NCBI RefSeq assembly: GCF_958295425.1
Contig: NC_081136.1
Span: forward strand, 14,095,381-14,159,380
Reading direction: 5' to 3'
Source of the DNA: Solea solea
Taxonomy: Eukaryota > Chordata > Actinopteri > Pleuronectiformes > Soleidae
DNA: 64,000 bases
The translations under genes and the position numbers were made by a program. The first letter of the stretch is position 1. Every line of letters begins with the position of its first letter. Below the pieces are notes generated by a model that worked only from the letters and a program-made list of their open reading frames with translations, was not told the DNA's origin and did not search any database. Shown in pieces: positions 48,601-60,600 of the stretch.

Positions 48601-51600
48601 AAGGGCTTGTAGTTGTTGTGACTGGTGTCGTAGTTGTGGTGGCTGCTGTTGTAGTTGTTGTTGCTGGTGTTGTAGTTGTTGTGGCTGGTGTTGTAGTTGT
48701 TGTTGCTGGTGTTGTAGTTGTTGTTGCTGGAGTTGTAGTTGTTGTTGCTGGTGTCGTAGTTGTGGTGGCTGGTGTTGTAGTTGTTGCTGATGTTGTAGTT
48801 GTTGTGGCTGGTGTTGTAGTTGTTGTTGCTGGTGTTGTAGTTGTGGTGGCTGTTGTAGTTGTTGTGGCTGAAGGGGTTGTAGTTGTCGTGACTGGTGTCG
48901 TAGTTGTGGTGGCTGTTGTAGTTGTTGTTGCTGGAGTTGTAGTTGTTGTGACTGGTGTTGTAGTTGTGGTGGCTGGTGTTGTAGTTGTTGCTGGTGTTGT
49001 AGTTGTTGTGGCTGGTGGGGTTGTAGTTGTTGTGACTGATGTTGTTGTTGTTGTGGCTGGTGTTGTAGTTGTTGTTGCTGGTGTTGTAGTTGTGGTGGCT
49101 GTTGTAGTTGTTGTTGCTGGAGTTGTAGTTGTTGTGACTGGTGTCGTAGTTGTGGCTGAAGGTGTTGTAGTTGTTGCTGGTGTTGTAGTTGTTGTGGCTG
49201 GTGTTGTAGTTGTTGTTGCTGGAGTTGTAGTTGTGACTGGTGTCGTAGTTGTGGTGGCTGGTGTTGTAGTTGTTGTGGCTGGTGGGGTTGTAGTTGTCAT
49301 GACTGGTGTTGTTGTTGCTGGTGTTGTAGTTGTTGTGGCTGGTGTTGTAGTTGTTGTTGCTGGTGTTGTAGTTGTGGTGGCTGTTGTAGTTGTTGTTGCT
49401 GGAGTTGTAGTTGTTGTGACTGGTGTCGTAGTTGTGGCTGAAGGTGTTGTAGTTGTTGCTGGTGTTGTAGTTGTTGTGGCTGGTGTTGTAGTTGTTGTTG
49501 CTGGTGTCGTAGTTGTGGTGGCTGGTGTTGTAGTTGTTGCTGGTGTTGCAGTTCTTGTGGCTGGTGTTGTAGTTGTTGTGGCTGCAGGGGTGGTAGTTGT
49601 TGTGACTGGTGTCGTAGTTGTGGTGGCTGCTGTTGTAGTTGTTGCTGGTGTTGTAGTTGTTGTGACTGGTGTCGTAGTTGTGGTGGCTGGTGTTGTAGTT
49701 GTTGTTGCTGGTGTTGAAGTTGTGGTGGCTGTTGTAGTTGTTGTGGCTGCAGGGGTGGTAGTTGTTGTGACTGGTGTCGTAGTTGTGGTGGCTGCTGTTG
49801 TAGTTGTTGCTGGTGTTGTAGTTGTTGTGGCTGGTGTTGTAGTTGTTGTTGCTGGTGCTGTAGTTGTGGTGGCTGTTGTAGTTGTTGCTGGAGTTGTAGT
49901 TGTGATTGGTGTCGTAGTTGTGGTGGCAGCTGTTGTAGTTGTTGCTGGTGTTGTAGTTGATGTGGCTGGTGTTGTAGTTGTTGCTGGTGTTGTAGTTGTT
50001 GTGGTTGGTGTTGTAGTTGTTGTTGGTGGTGTCGTAGTTGTGGTGGCAGCTGTTGTAGTTGTGACTGGTGTCGTAGTTGTGGTGGCTGCTGTTGTAGTTG
50101 TTGTGGCTGGTGTTGTAGTTGTTGTTGCTGGTGTTGTAGTTGTGGTGGCTGTTGTCGTTGTGGCTGCAGGGGTTGTAGTTGTTGTGACTGGTGTTGTAGT
50201 TGTGGTGGCTGGTGTTGTAGTTGTTGTTGCTGGTGTTGTAGTTGTTGTGGCTGTTGTAGTTGTTGTGGCTGCAGGGGTTGTAGTTGTCGTGACTGGTGTC
50301 GTAGTTGTGGTGGCTGCTGTTGTAGTTGTCGTTGCTGGTGTTGTAATTGTTGTTGCTGTTGTAGTTGTTGTGGCTGCAGGGGTTGTAGTTGTCGATACTG
50401 GTGTCGTAGTTGTGGTGGCTGCTGTTGTAGTTGTTGTGGCTGGTGTTGTAGTTGTTGTGACTGGTGTTGTAGTTGTGACTGGTGTCGTAGTTGTGGTGGC
50501 TGGTGTTGTAGTTGTTGTTGCTGGTGTTGAAGTTGTGGTGGCTGTTGTAGTTGTTGTGGCTGCAGGGGTGGTAGTTGTTGTGACTGGTGTCGTAGTTGTG
50601 GTGGCTGCTGTTGTAGTTGTTGCTGGTGTTGTAGTTGTTGTGGCTGGTGTTGTAGTTGTTGTTGCTGGTGCTGTAGTTGTGGTGGCTGTTGTAGTTGTTG
50701 CTGGAGTTGTAGTTGTGATTGGTGTCGTAGTTGTGGTGGCAGCTGTTGTAGTTGTTGCTGGTGTTGTAGTTGATGTGGCTGGTGTTGTAGTTGTTGCTGG
50801 TGTTGTTGTTGTGGTTGGTGTTGTAGTTGTTGTTGGTGGTGTTGTAGTTGTGGTGGCAGCTGTTGTAGTTGTTGCTGGTGTTGTAGTTGATGTGGCTGGT
50901 GTTGTAGTTGTTGTGGTTGGTATTGTAGTTGTTGTTGCTGGTGTTGTAGTTGTGGTGGCTGTTGTAGTTGTTGTGGCTGCAGGGGTTGTAGTTGTTGTGA
51001 CTGGTGTCGTAGTTGTGGTGGCTGCTGTTGTAGTTGTTGTGGCTGGTGTTGTAGTTGTTGTTGCTGGTGTTGTAGTTGTGGTGGCTGTTGTCGTTGTGGC
51101 TGCAGGGGTTGTAGTTGTTGTGACTGGTGTTGTAGTTGTGGTGGCTGGTGTTGTAGTTGTTGTTGCTGGTGTTGTAGTTGTTGTGGCTGTTGTAGTTGTT
51201 GTGGCTGCAGGGGTTGTAGTTGTCGTGACTGGTGTCGTAGTTGTGGTGGCTGCTGTTGTAGTTGTCGTTGCTGGTGTTGTAATTGTTATTGCTGTTGTAG
51301 TTGTTGTGGCTGCAGGGGTTGTAGTTGTCGATACTGGTGTCGTAGTTGTGGTGGCTGCTGTTGTAGTTGTTGTGGCTGGTGTTGTAGTTGTTGTGACTGG
51401 TGTTGTAGTTGTGACTGGTGTCGTAGTTGTGGTGGCTGGTGTTGTAGTTGTTGTGACTGGTGTTGTAGTTGTGACTGGTGTTGTAGTTGTTGTTGCTGGT
51501 GTTGTAGTTGTGGTGGCTGTTGTAGTTGTTGTGGCTGCAGGGGTGGTAGTTGTTGTGACTGGTGTCGTAGTTGTGGTGGCTGCTGTTGTAGTTGTTGCTG

Positions 51601-54600
51601 GTGTTGTAGTTGTTGTGGCTGGTGTTGTAGTTGTTGTTGCTGGTGCTGTAGTTGTGGTGGCTGTTGTAGTTGTTGCTGGAGTTGTAGTTGTGATTGGTGT
51701 CGTAGTTGTGGTGGCAGCTGTTGTAGTTGTTGCTGGTGTTGTAGTTGATGTGGCTGGTGTTGTAGTTGTTGCTGGTGTTGTAGTTGTGGTTGGTGTTGTA
51801 GTTGTTGTTGGTGGTGTCGTAGTTGTGGTGGCAGCTGTTGTAGTTGTGACTGGTGTCGTAGTTGTGGTGGCTGCTGTTGTAGTTGTTGTGGCTGGTGTTG
51901 TAGTTGTTGTTGCTGGTGTTGTAGTTGTGGTGGCTGTTGTCGTTGTGGCTGCAGGGGTTGTAGTTGTTGTGACTGGTGTTGTAGTTGTGGTGGCTGGTGT
52001 TGTAGTTGTTGTTGCTGGTGTTGTAGTTGTTGTGGCTGTTGTAGTTGTTGTGGCTGCAGGGGTTGTAGTTGTCGTGACTGGTGTCGTAGTTGTGGTGGCT
52101 GCTGTTGTAGTTGTCGTTGCTGGTGTTGTAATTGTTGTTGCTGTTGTAGTTGTTGTGGCTGCAGGGGTTGTAGTTGTCGATACTGGTGTCGTAGTTGTGG
52201 TGGCTGCTGTTGTAGTTGTTGTGGCTGGTGTTGTAGTTGTTGTGACTGGTGTTGTAGTTGTGACTGGTGTCGTAGTTGTGGTGGCTGGTGTTGTAGTTGT
52301 TGTTGCTGGTGTTGAAGTTGTGGTGGCTGTTGTAGTTGTTGTGGCTGCAGGGGTGGTAGTTGTTGTGACTGGTGTCGTAGTTGTGGTGGCTGCTGTTGTA
52401 GTTGTTGCTGGTGTTGTAGTTGTTGTGGCTGGTGTTGTAGTTGTTGTTGCTGGTGCTGTAGTTGTGGTGGCTGTTGTAGTTGTTGCTGGAGTTGTAGTTG
52501 TGACTGTTGTAGTTGTTGTGGCTGCAAGGGTTGTAGTTGTCGTTGCTGGTGTTGTAGTTGTTGTTGCTGGTGTTGTAGTTGTTGTTGCTGGTGTTGTAGT
52601 TGTGGTGGCTGGTGTCGTAGTTGTGGTGGCTGGTGTTGTAGTTGTTGTTGCTGGTGTTGTAGTTGTGGTGGCTGTTGTCGTTGTTGTGGCTGCAAGGGTT
52701 GTAGTTGTCGTGACTGGTGTCGTAGTTGTGGTTGTTGCTGTTGTAGTTGTCGTTGCTGGTGTTGTAGTTGTTGTTGCCGGTATTGTAGTTGTTGTTGCTG
52801 GTGTTGTAGTTGTGGTGGCTGTTGTTGTTGTTGTGGCTGCAAGGGTTGTAGTTGTTGTGACTGGTGTCGTAGTTGTGGTGGCTGGTGTTGTAGTTGTTGT
52901 GACTGGTGTCGTAGTTGTGGTGGCTGGTGTTGTAGTTGTTGTTGCTGGTGTTGAAGTTGTGGTGCCTGTTGTAGTTGTTGTGGCTGTTGTCGTTGTTGTG
53001 GCTGCAGGGGTTGTAGTTGTCGTGACTGGTGTCGTAGTTGTGGTGGCTGCTGTTGTAGTTGTTGTTGCTGGTGTTGTAGTTGTTGTTGCCGGTGTTGTAG
53101 TTGTTGTTGCTGGTGTTGTAGTTGTGGTGGCTGTTGTAGTTGTTGTGGCTGCAGGGGTTGTAGTTGTCGTTACTGGTGTCGTAGTTGTGGTGGCTGCTGT
53201 TGAAGTTGTTGTGGCTGCAGGGGTTGTAGTTGTCGTGACTGGTGTCGTAGTTGTGGTGGCTGCTGTTGTAGTTGTCGTTGCTGGTGTTGTAGTTGTTGTT
53301 GCTGGTGTTGTAGTTGTTGTTGCTGGTGTTGTAGTTGTGGTGGCTGGTGTCGTAGTTGTGGTGGCTGGTGTTGTAGTTGTTGTTGCTGGTGTTGTTGTTG
53401 TTGTGGCTGCAGGGGTTGTAGTTGTTGTGACTGGTGTTGTAGTTGTGGTGGCTGGTGTTGTAGTTGTTGTTGCTGGTGTTGTAGTCGTGGTGGCTGTTGT
53501 AGTTGTTGTGGCTGCAGGGTTTGTAGTTGGCATGACTGGTGTCGTAGTTGTGGTGGCTGCTGTTGTAGTTGTTGTTGCTGGTGTTGTAGTTGTGGTGGCT
53601 GTTGTAGTTGTTGTGGCTGCAAGGGTTGTAGTTGTCGTTGCTGGGGTTGTAGTTGTTGTTGCTGGTGTTGTAGTTGTCGTTGCTGGTGTTGTAGTTGTTG
53701 TTGCTGGTGTTGTAGTTGTTGTTGCTGGTGTTGTAGTTGTGGTGGCTGGTGTCATAGTTGTGGTGGCTGGTGTTGTAGTTGTTGTTGCTGGTGTTGTAGT
53801 TGTGGTGGATGTTGTAGTTGTTGTGGCTGCAGGGGTTGTAGTTGTCGTGACTGGTGTCGTAGTTGTGGTGGCTGCTGTTGTAGTTGTCGTTGCTGGTGTT
53901 GTAGTTGTTGTTGCCGGTGTTGAAGTTGTTGTTGCTGGTGTTGTAGTTGTGGTGGCTGCAGGGGTTGTAGTTGTGGTGGCTGGTGTTGTAGTTGTTGTGG
54001 CTGGTGTTGTAGTTGTTGTTGCTGGTGTTGTAGTTGTTGTGGCTGAAGGGGTTGTAGTTGTTGTGACTGGTGTCGTAGTTGTGGTGGCTGCTGTTGTAGT
54101 TGTTGTTGCTGGTGTTGTAGTTGTTGTCGCTGGTGTTGTAGTTGTTGTTGCTGGTGTCGTAGTTGTGGTGGCTGTTGTAGTTGCTGGAGTTGTAGTTGTT
54201 GTGACTGGTGTCGTAGTTGTGGTGGCTGGTGTAGTTGTTGTTGCTGGTGTTGTAGTTGTTGTGGCTGGTGTCGTTGCTGGTGTTGTAGATGTGGTGGCTG
54301 TTGTAGTTGTGGCTGCAGGGGTTGTAGTTGTTGTGACTGGTGTCGTAGTTGTGGTGGCTGCTGTTGTAGTTGTTGTGGCTGGTGTTGTAGTTGTTGTTGC
54401 TGGTGTTGTAGTTGTGGTGGCTGTTGTAGTTGTTGTGGCTGCAGGGGTTGTAGTTGTCGTGACTGGTGTCGTAGTTGTGGTGGCTGCTGTTGTAGTTGTT
54501 GTTGGTGTTGTAGCTGTTGTGGCTGGTGTTGTAGTTGTTGTGGCTGCAGGGGTTGTAGTTGTTGTGACTGGTGTCGTAGTTGTGGTGGCTGCTGTTGTAG

Positions 54601-57600
54601 TTGTTGTTGGTGTTGTAGCTGTTGTGGCTGGTGTTGTAGTTGTTGTTGCTGGTGTTGTAGTTGTAGTGGCTGCTGTTGTAGTTGTTGTTGCTGGTGTTGT
54701 TGTTGTGGCTGGTGTTGTAGTTGTGGTGGCTGTTGTAGTTGTTGTGGCTTCTGTTGTAGTTATTGCTGGAGTTGTAGTTGTTGTGACTGGTGTTGTAGTT
54801 GTAGTGGCTGGTGTTGTAGTTGTTGTTGCTGGTGTTGTAGTTGTTATTGCTGGTGTTGTAGTTGTTGTGGCTGGTGTTGTAGTTGTTGTTGCTGGTGTTG
54901 TAGTTGTGGTGGCTGTTGTAGTTGTTGTGGATGGAGTTGTAGTTGTTGTGAATGGTGTCGTAGTTGTGGTGGCTGCTGTTGTAGTTGTTGTTGCTGGTGT
55001 TGTAGTTGTCGTGGCTGGTGTTGTAATTGTTGCCGGTGTTGTAGTTGTGGTGGCTGTTGTAGTTGTTGTTGCTGGAGTTGTAGTTGTTGTTGTAGTTGTG
55101 GTGGCTGTTGTAGTTGTGGTGGATGGAGTTGTAGTTGTTGTGACTGGTGTTGTAGTTGTTGTGGCTGGTGTTGTAGTTGTGGTGGCTGTTGTAGTTGTTG
55201 TAGCTGGAGTTGTAGTTGTTGTGACTGGTGTCGTAGTTGTGGTGGCTGGTGTTGTAGTTGTTGTTGCTGGTGTTGTAGTTGTTGTGGCTGGTGTTGTAGT
55301 TGTTGTTGTTGCTGGTGTTGTAGTTGTGGTGGCTGTTGTAGTTGTTGTGGCTGCAGGGGTGGTAGTTGTGACTTGTGTTGTAGTTGTGGTGGCTGCTGTT
55401 GTAGTTGTTGCTGGTGTTGTTGTTGATGTGGCTGGTGTTGTAGTTGTTGTTGCTGGTGTTGTAGTTGTGGTGGCTGTTGTAGTTGTTGTGGCAGCTGTTG
55501 TAGTTGTTGTTGCTGGTGTTGTTGTTGATGTGGCTGGTGTTGTAGTTGTTGTTGCTGGTGTTGTAGTTATGGTGGCTGTTGTCGTTGTTGTGATTGGTGT
55601 CGTAGTTGTGGTGGTAGCTGTTGCAGTTGTTGTTGCTGGTGTTGTAGTTGTTGTGGCTGGTGTTGTAGTTGTTGCTGGTGTTGTAGTTGTGGTGGCTGCA
55701 GGGGTTGTAGTTGTTGTGACTGGTGTCGTAGTTGTTGTTGCTGCTGTTGTAGTTGTTGTTGCTGGTGTTGTTGTGGCTGGTGTTGTAGTTGTGGTGGCTG
55801 TTGTAGTTGTTGTGGCTTCTGTTGTAGCAGTTGTGGCTGGTGTTGTAGTTGTTGTTGCTGGTGTTGTAGTTGTGGTGGCTGTTGTAGTTGTTGTGGATGG
55901 AGTTGTAGTTGTCATGACTGGTGTTGTAGTTGTGGTGGCTGCTGTGGTAGTTGTTGCTGGTGTTGTAATTGTTGTGGCTGGTGTTGTAGTTGTTGCTGGT
56001 GTTGTAGTTGTGGTGGCTGCTGTTGTAGTTGTTGTGGCTGCTGTTGTAGTTGTTGCTGCTGCTGCAGGGGTTGTAGTTGTTGCTGGTGTTGTAGTTGTTG
56101 TGACTGGTGTCGTAGTTGTTGTTGCTGCTGCAGGGGTTGTAGTTGTTGCTGGTGTTGTAGTTGTTGTGACTGGTGTCGTAGTTGTGGTGGCTGCTGTTGT
56201 AGTTGTTGCTGGTGTTGTTGATGTGGCTGGTGTTGTAGTTGTTGTTGCTGGTGTTGTAGTTGTGGTGGCTGTTGTAGTTGTTGTGGCAGCTGTTGTAGTT
56301 GTTGTTGCTGGTGTTGTTGTTGATGTGGCTGGTGTTGTAGTTGTTGTTGCTGGTGTTGTAGTTATGGTGGCTGTTGTCGTTGTGATTGGTGTCGTAGTTG
56401 TGGTGGCAGCTGTTGCAGTTGTTGTTGCTGGTGTTGTAGTTGTTGTGGCTGGTGTTGTAGTTGTTGCTGGTGTTGTAGTTGTGGTGGCTGCAGGGGTTGT
56501 AGTTGTTGTGACTGGTGTCGTAGTTGTTGTTGCTGCTGTTGTAGTTGTTGCTGGTGTTGTTGTGGCTGGTGTTGTAGTTGTGGTGGCTGTTGTAGTTGTT
56601 GTTGCTGGTGTTGTAGTTGTCGTTGCTGGTGTTGTAGTTGTTGTTGCTGGTGTTGTAGTTGTTGTTGCTGGTGTTGTAGTTGTGGTGGCTGGTGTCATAG
56701 TTGTGGTGGCTGGTGTTGTAGTTGTTGTTGCTGGTGTTGTAGTTGTGGTGGATGTTGTAGTTGTTGTGGCTGCAGGGGTTGTAGTTGTCGTGACTGGTGT
56801 CGTAGTTGTGGTGGCTGCTGTTGTAGTTGTCGTTGCTGGTGTTGTAGTTGTTGTTGCCGGTGTTGAAGTTGTTGTTGCTGGTGTTGTAGTTGTGGTGGCT
56901 GCAGGGGTTGTAGTTGTGGTGGCTGGTGTTGTAGTTGTTGTGGCTGGTGTTGTAGTTGTTGTTGCTGGTGTTGTAGTTGTTGTGGCTGAAGGGGTTGTAG
57001 TTGTTGTGACTGGTGTCGTAGTTGTGGTGGCTGCTGTTGTAGTTGTTGTTGCTGGTGTTGTAGTTGTTGTCGCTGGTGTTGTAGTTGTTGTTGCTGGTGT
57101 CGTAGTTGTGGTGGCTGTTGTAGTTGCTGGAGTTGTAGTTGTTGTGACTGGTGTCGTAGTTGTGGTGGCTGGTGTAGTTGTTGTTGCTGGTGTTGTAGTT
57201 GTTGTGGCTGGTGTCGTTGCTGGTGTTGTAGATGTGGTGGCTGTTGTAGTTGTGGCTGCAGGGGTTGTAGTTGTTGTGACTGGTGTCGTAGTTGTGGTGG
57301 CTGCTGTTGTAGTTGTTGTGGCTGGTGTTGTAGTTGTTGTTGCTGGTGTTGTAGTTGTGGTGGCTGTTGTAGTTGTTGTGGCTGCAGGGGTTGTAGTTGT
57401 CGTGACTGGTGTCGTAGTTGTGGTGGCTGGTGTTGTAGTTGTTGTTGCTGGTGTTGTAGTTGTTGTGGCTGCAGGGGTTGTAGTTGTTGTGACTGGTGTC
57501 GTAGTTGTGGTGGCTGCTGTTGTAGTTGTTGTTGGTGTTGTAGCTGTTGTGGCTGGTGTTGTAGTTGTTGTGGCTGCAGGGGTTGTAGTTGTTGTGACTG

Positions 57601-60600
57601 GTGTCGTAGTTGTGGTGGCTGCTGTTGTAGTTGTTGTTGGTGTTGTAGCTGTTGTGGCTGGTGTTGTAGTTGTTGTTGCTGGTGTTGTAGTTGTAGTGGC
57701 TGCTGTTGTAGTTGTTGTTGCTGGTGTTGTTGTTGTGGCTGGTGTTGTAGTTGTGGTGGCTGTTGTAGTTGTTGTGGCTTCTGTTGTAGTTATTGCTGGA
57801 GTTGTAGTTGTTGTGACTGGTGTTGTAGTTGTAGTGGCTGGTGTTGTAGTTGTTGTTGCTGGTGTTGTAGTTGTTATTGCTGGTGTTGTAGTTGTTGTGG
57901 CTGGTGTTGTAGTTGTTGTTGCTGGTGTTGTAGTTGTGGTGGCTGTTGTAGTTGTTGTGGATGGAGTTGTAGTTGTTGTGAATGGTGTCGTAGTTGTGGT
58001 GGCTGCTGTTGTAGTTGTTGTTGCTGGTGTTGTAGTTGTCGTGGCTGGTGTTGTAATTGTTGCCGGTGTTGTAGTTGTGGTGGCTGTTGTAGTTGTTGTT
58101 GCTGGAGTTGTAGTTGTTGTTGTAGTTGTGGTGGCTGTTGTAGTTGTGGTGGATGGAGTTGTAGTTGTTGTGACTGGTGTTGTAGTTGTTGTGGCTGGTG
58201 TTGTAGTTGTGGTGGCTGTTGTAGTTGTTGTAGCTGGAGTTGTAGTTGTTGTGACTGGTGTCGTAGTTGTGGTGGCTGGTGTTGTAGTTGTTGTTGCTGG
58301 TGTTGTAGTTGTTGTGGCTGGTGTTGTAGTTGTTGTTGTTGCTGGTGTTGTAGTTGTGGTGGCTGTTGTAGTTGTTGTGGCTGCAGGGGTGGTAGTTGTG
58401 ACTTGTGTTGTAGTTGTGGTGGCTGCTGTTGTAGTTGTTGCTGGTGTTGTTGTTGATGTGGCTGGTGTTGTAGTTGTTGTTGCTGGTGTTGTAGTTGTGG
58501 TGGCTGTTGTAGTTGTTGTGGCAGCTGTTGTAGTTGTTGTTGCTGGTGTTGTTGTTGATGTGGCTGGTGTTGTAGTTGTTGTTGCTGGTGTTGTAGTTAT
58601 GGTGGCTGTTGTCGTTGTTGTGATTGGTGTCGTAGTTGTGGTGGTAGCTGTTGCAGTTGTTGTTGCTGGTGTTGTAGTTGTTGTGGCTGGTGTTGTAGTT
58701 GTTGCTGGTGTTGTAGTTGTGGTGGCTGCAGGGGTTGTAGTTGTTGTGACTGGTGTCGTAGTTGTTGTTGCTGCTGTTGTAGTTGTTGTTGCTGGTGTTG
58801 TTGTGGCTGGTGTTGTAGTTGTGGTGGCTGTTGTAGTTGTTGTGGCTTCTGTTGTAGCAGTTGTGGCTGGTGTTGTAGTTGTTGTTGCTGGTGTTGTAGT
58901 TGTGGTGGCTGTTGTAGTTGTTGTGGATGGAGTTGTAGTTGTCATGACTGGTGTTGTAGTTGTGGTGGCTGCTGTGGTAGTTGTTGCTGGTGTTGTAATT
59001 GTTGTGGCTGGTGTTGTAGTTGTTGCTGGTGTTGTAGTTGTGGTGGCTGCTGTTGTAGTTGTTGTGGCTGCTGTTGTAGTTGTTGCTGCTGCTGCGGGGG
59101 TTGTAGTTGTTGCTGGTGTTGTAGTTGTTGTGACTGGTGTCGTAGTTGTTGTTGCTGCTGCAGGGGTTGTAGTTGTTGCTGGTGTTGTAGTTGTTGTGAC
59201 TGGTGTCGTAGTTGTGGTGGCTGCTGTTGTAGTTGTTGCTGGTGTTGTTGATGTGGCTGGTGTTGTAGTTGTTGTTGCTGGTGTTGTAGTTGTGGTGGCT
59301 GTTGTAGTTGTTGTGGCAGCTGTTGTAGTTGTTGTTGCTGGTGTTGTTGTTGATGTGGCTGGTGTTGTAGTTGTTGTTGCTGGTGTTGTAGTTATGGTGG
59401 CTGTTGTCGTTGTGATTGGTGTCGTAGTTGTGGTGGCAGCTGTTGCAGTTGTTGTTGCTGGTGTTGTAGTTGTTGTGGCTGGTGTTGTAGTTGTTGCTGG
59501 TGTTGTAGTTGTGGTGGCTGCAGGGGTTGTAGTTGTTGTGACTGGTGTCGTAGTTGTTGTTGCTGCTGTTGTAGTTGTTGCTGGTGTTGTTGTGGCTGGT
59601 GTTGTAGTTGTGGTGGCTGTTGTAGTTGTTGTGGCTTCTGTTGTAGTTGTTGCTGGAGTTGTAGTTGTTGTGGCTGGTGTTGTAGTTGTTGTTGCTGGTG
59701 TTGTAGTTGTGGTGGCTGTTGTAGTTGTTGTGGATGGAGTTGTAGTTGTCATGACTGGTGTCGTAGTTGTGGTGGCTGCTGTGGTAGTTGTTGCTGGTGT
59801 TGTAGTTGTTGCTGGTGTTGTAGTTGTGGTGGCTGCTGTTGTAGTTGTTGTGGCTGCTGTTGTAGTTGTTGCTGCTGCTGCAGGGGTTGTAGTTGTTGCT
59901 GGTGTTGTAGTTGTTGTGACTGGTGTCGTAGTTGTTGTTGCTGCTGCAGGGGTTGTAGTTGTTGCTGGTGTTGTAGTTGTTGTGACTGGTGTCGTAGTTG
60001 TGGTGGCTGCTGTTGCAGTTGTTGTTGCTGGTGTTGCAGTTGTTGTTGCTGGTGTTGTAGTTGTTGTGACTGGTGTTGTAGTTGTTGTGACTGCTGTTGT
60101 AGTTGTGGCTGGTGTTGTAGTTGTTGTGACTGGTGCTGTAGTTGTTGTGGCTTGTGTTGTAGTTGTTGTGGCTGGTGTTGTAGTTGTGGTGGCTGTTGTA
60201 GTTGTTGTGGCTGCTGTTGTTGCTGCAGGGGTTGTAGTTGTTGCTGGAGTTGTAGTTGTTGTGACTGCTGCTGTTGTAGTTGTTGTGGCTGGTGTTGTAG
60301 TTGTCGTTCCTGCTACAGGGGTTGTAGTTGTTGCTGGTGTTGTAGTTGTTGCGACTGGTGTCGTAGTTGTGGTGGCTTCTGTTGTAGTTGTTGTTGCTGG
60401 TGTTGTAGTTGTTGTCACTGGTGTTGTAGTTGTTGTCACTGGTGTTGTAGTTGTTGTGGCTGGTGTTGTAGTTGTTGCTGGAGTTGTAGTTGTTGTGACT
60501 GCTGTCGTAGTTGTGGTGGCTGTTGTTGAAGTTGTTGCTGGTGTTGTAGTTGTTGTGACTGCTGCTGTTGTAGTTGTTGTGGCTGGTGTTGTAGTTGTTG

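Noticed and set aside
51286..52842. Minus-strand Gln/His/Leu-rich frame of 518 residues (also 53170-53622, 60889-61458 and 33525-33962)
   Set aside because: This is the A/C-rich repeat read one base out of the mucin frame. It has no independent start context or domain.
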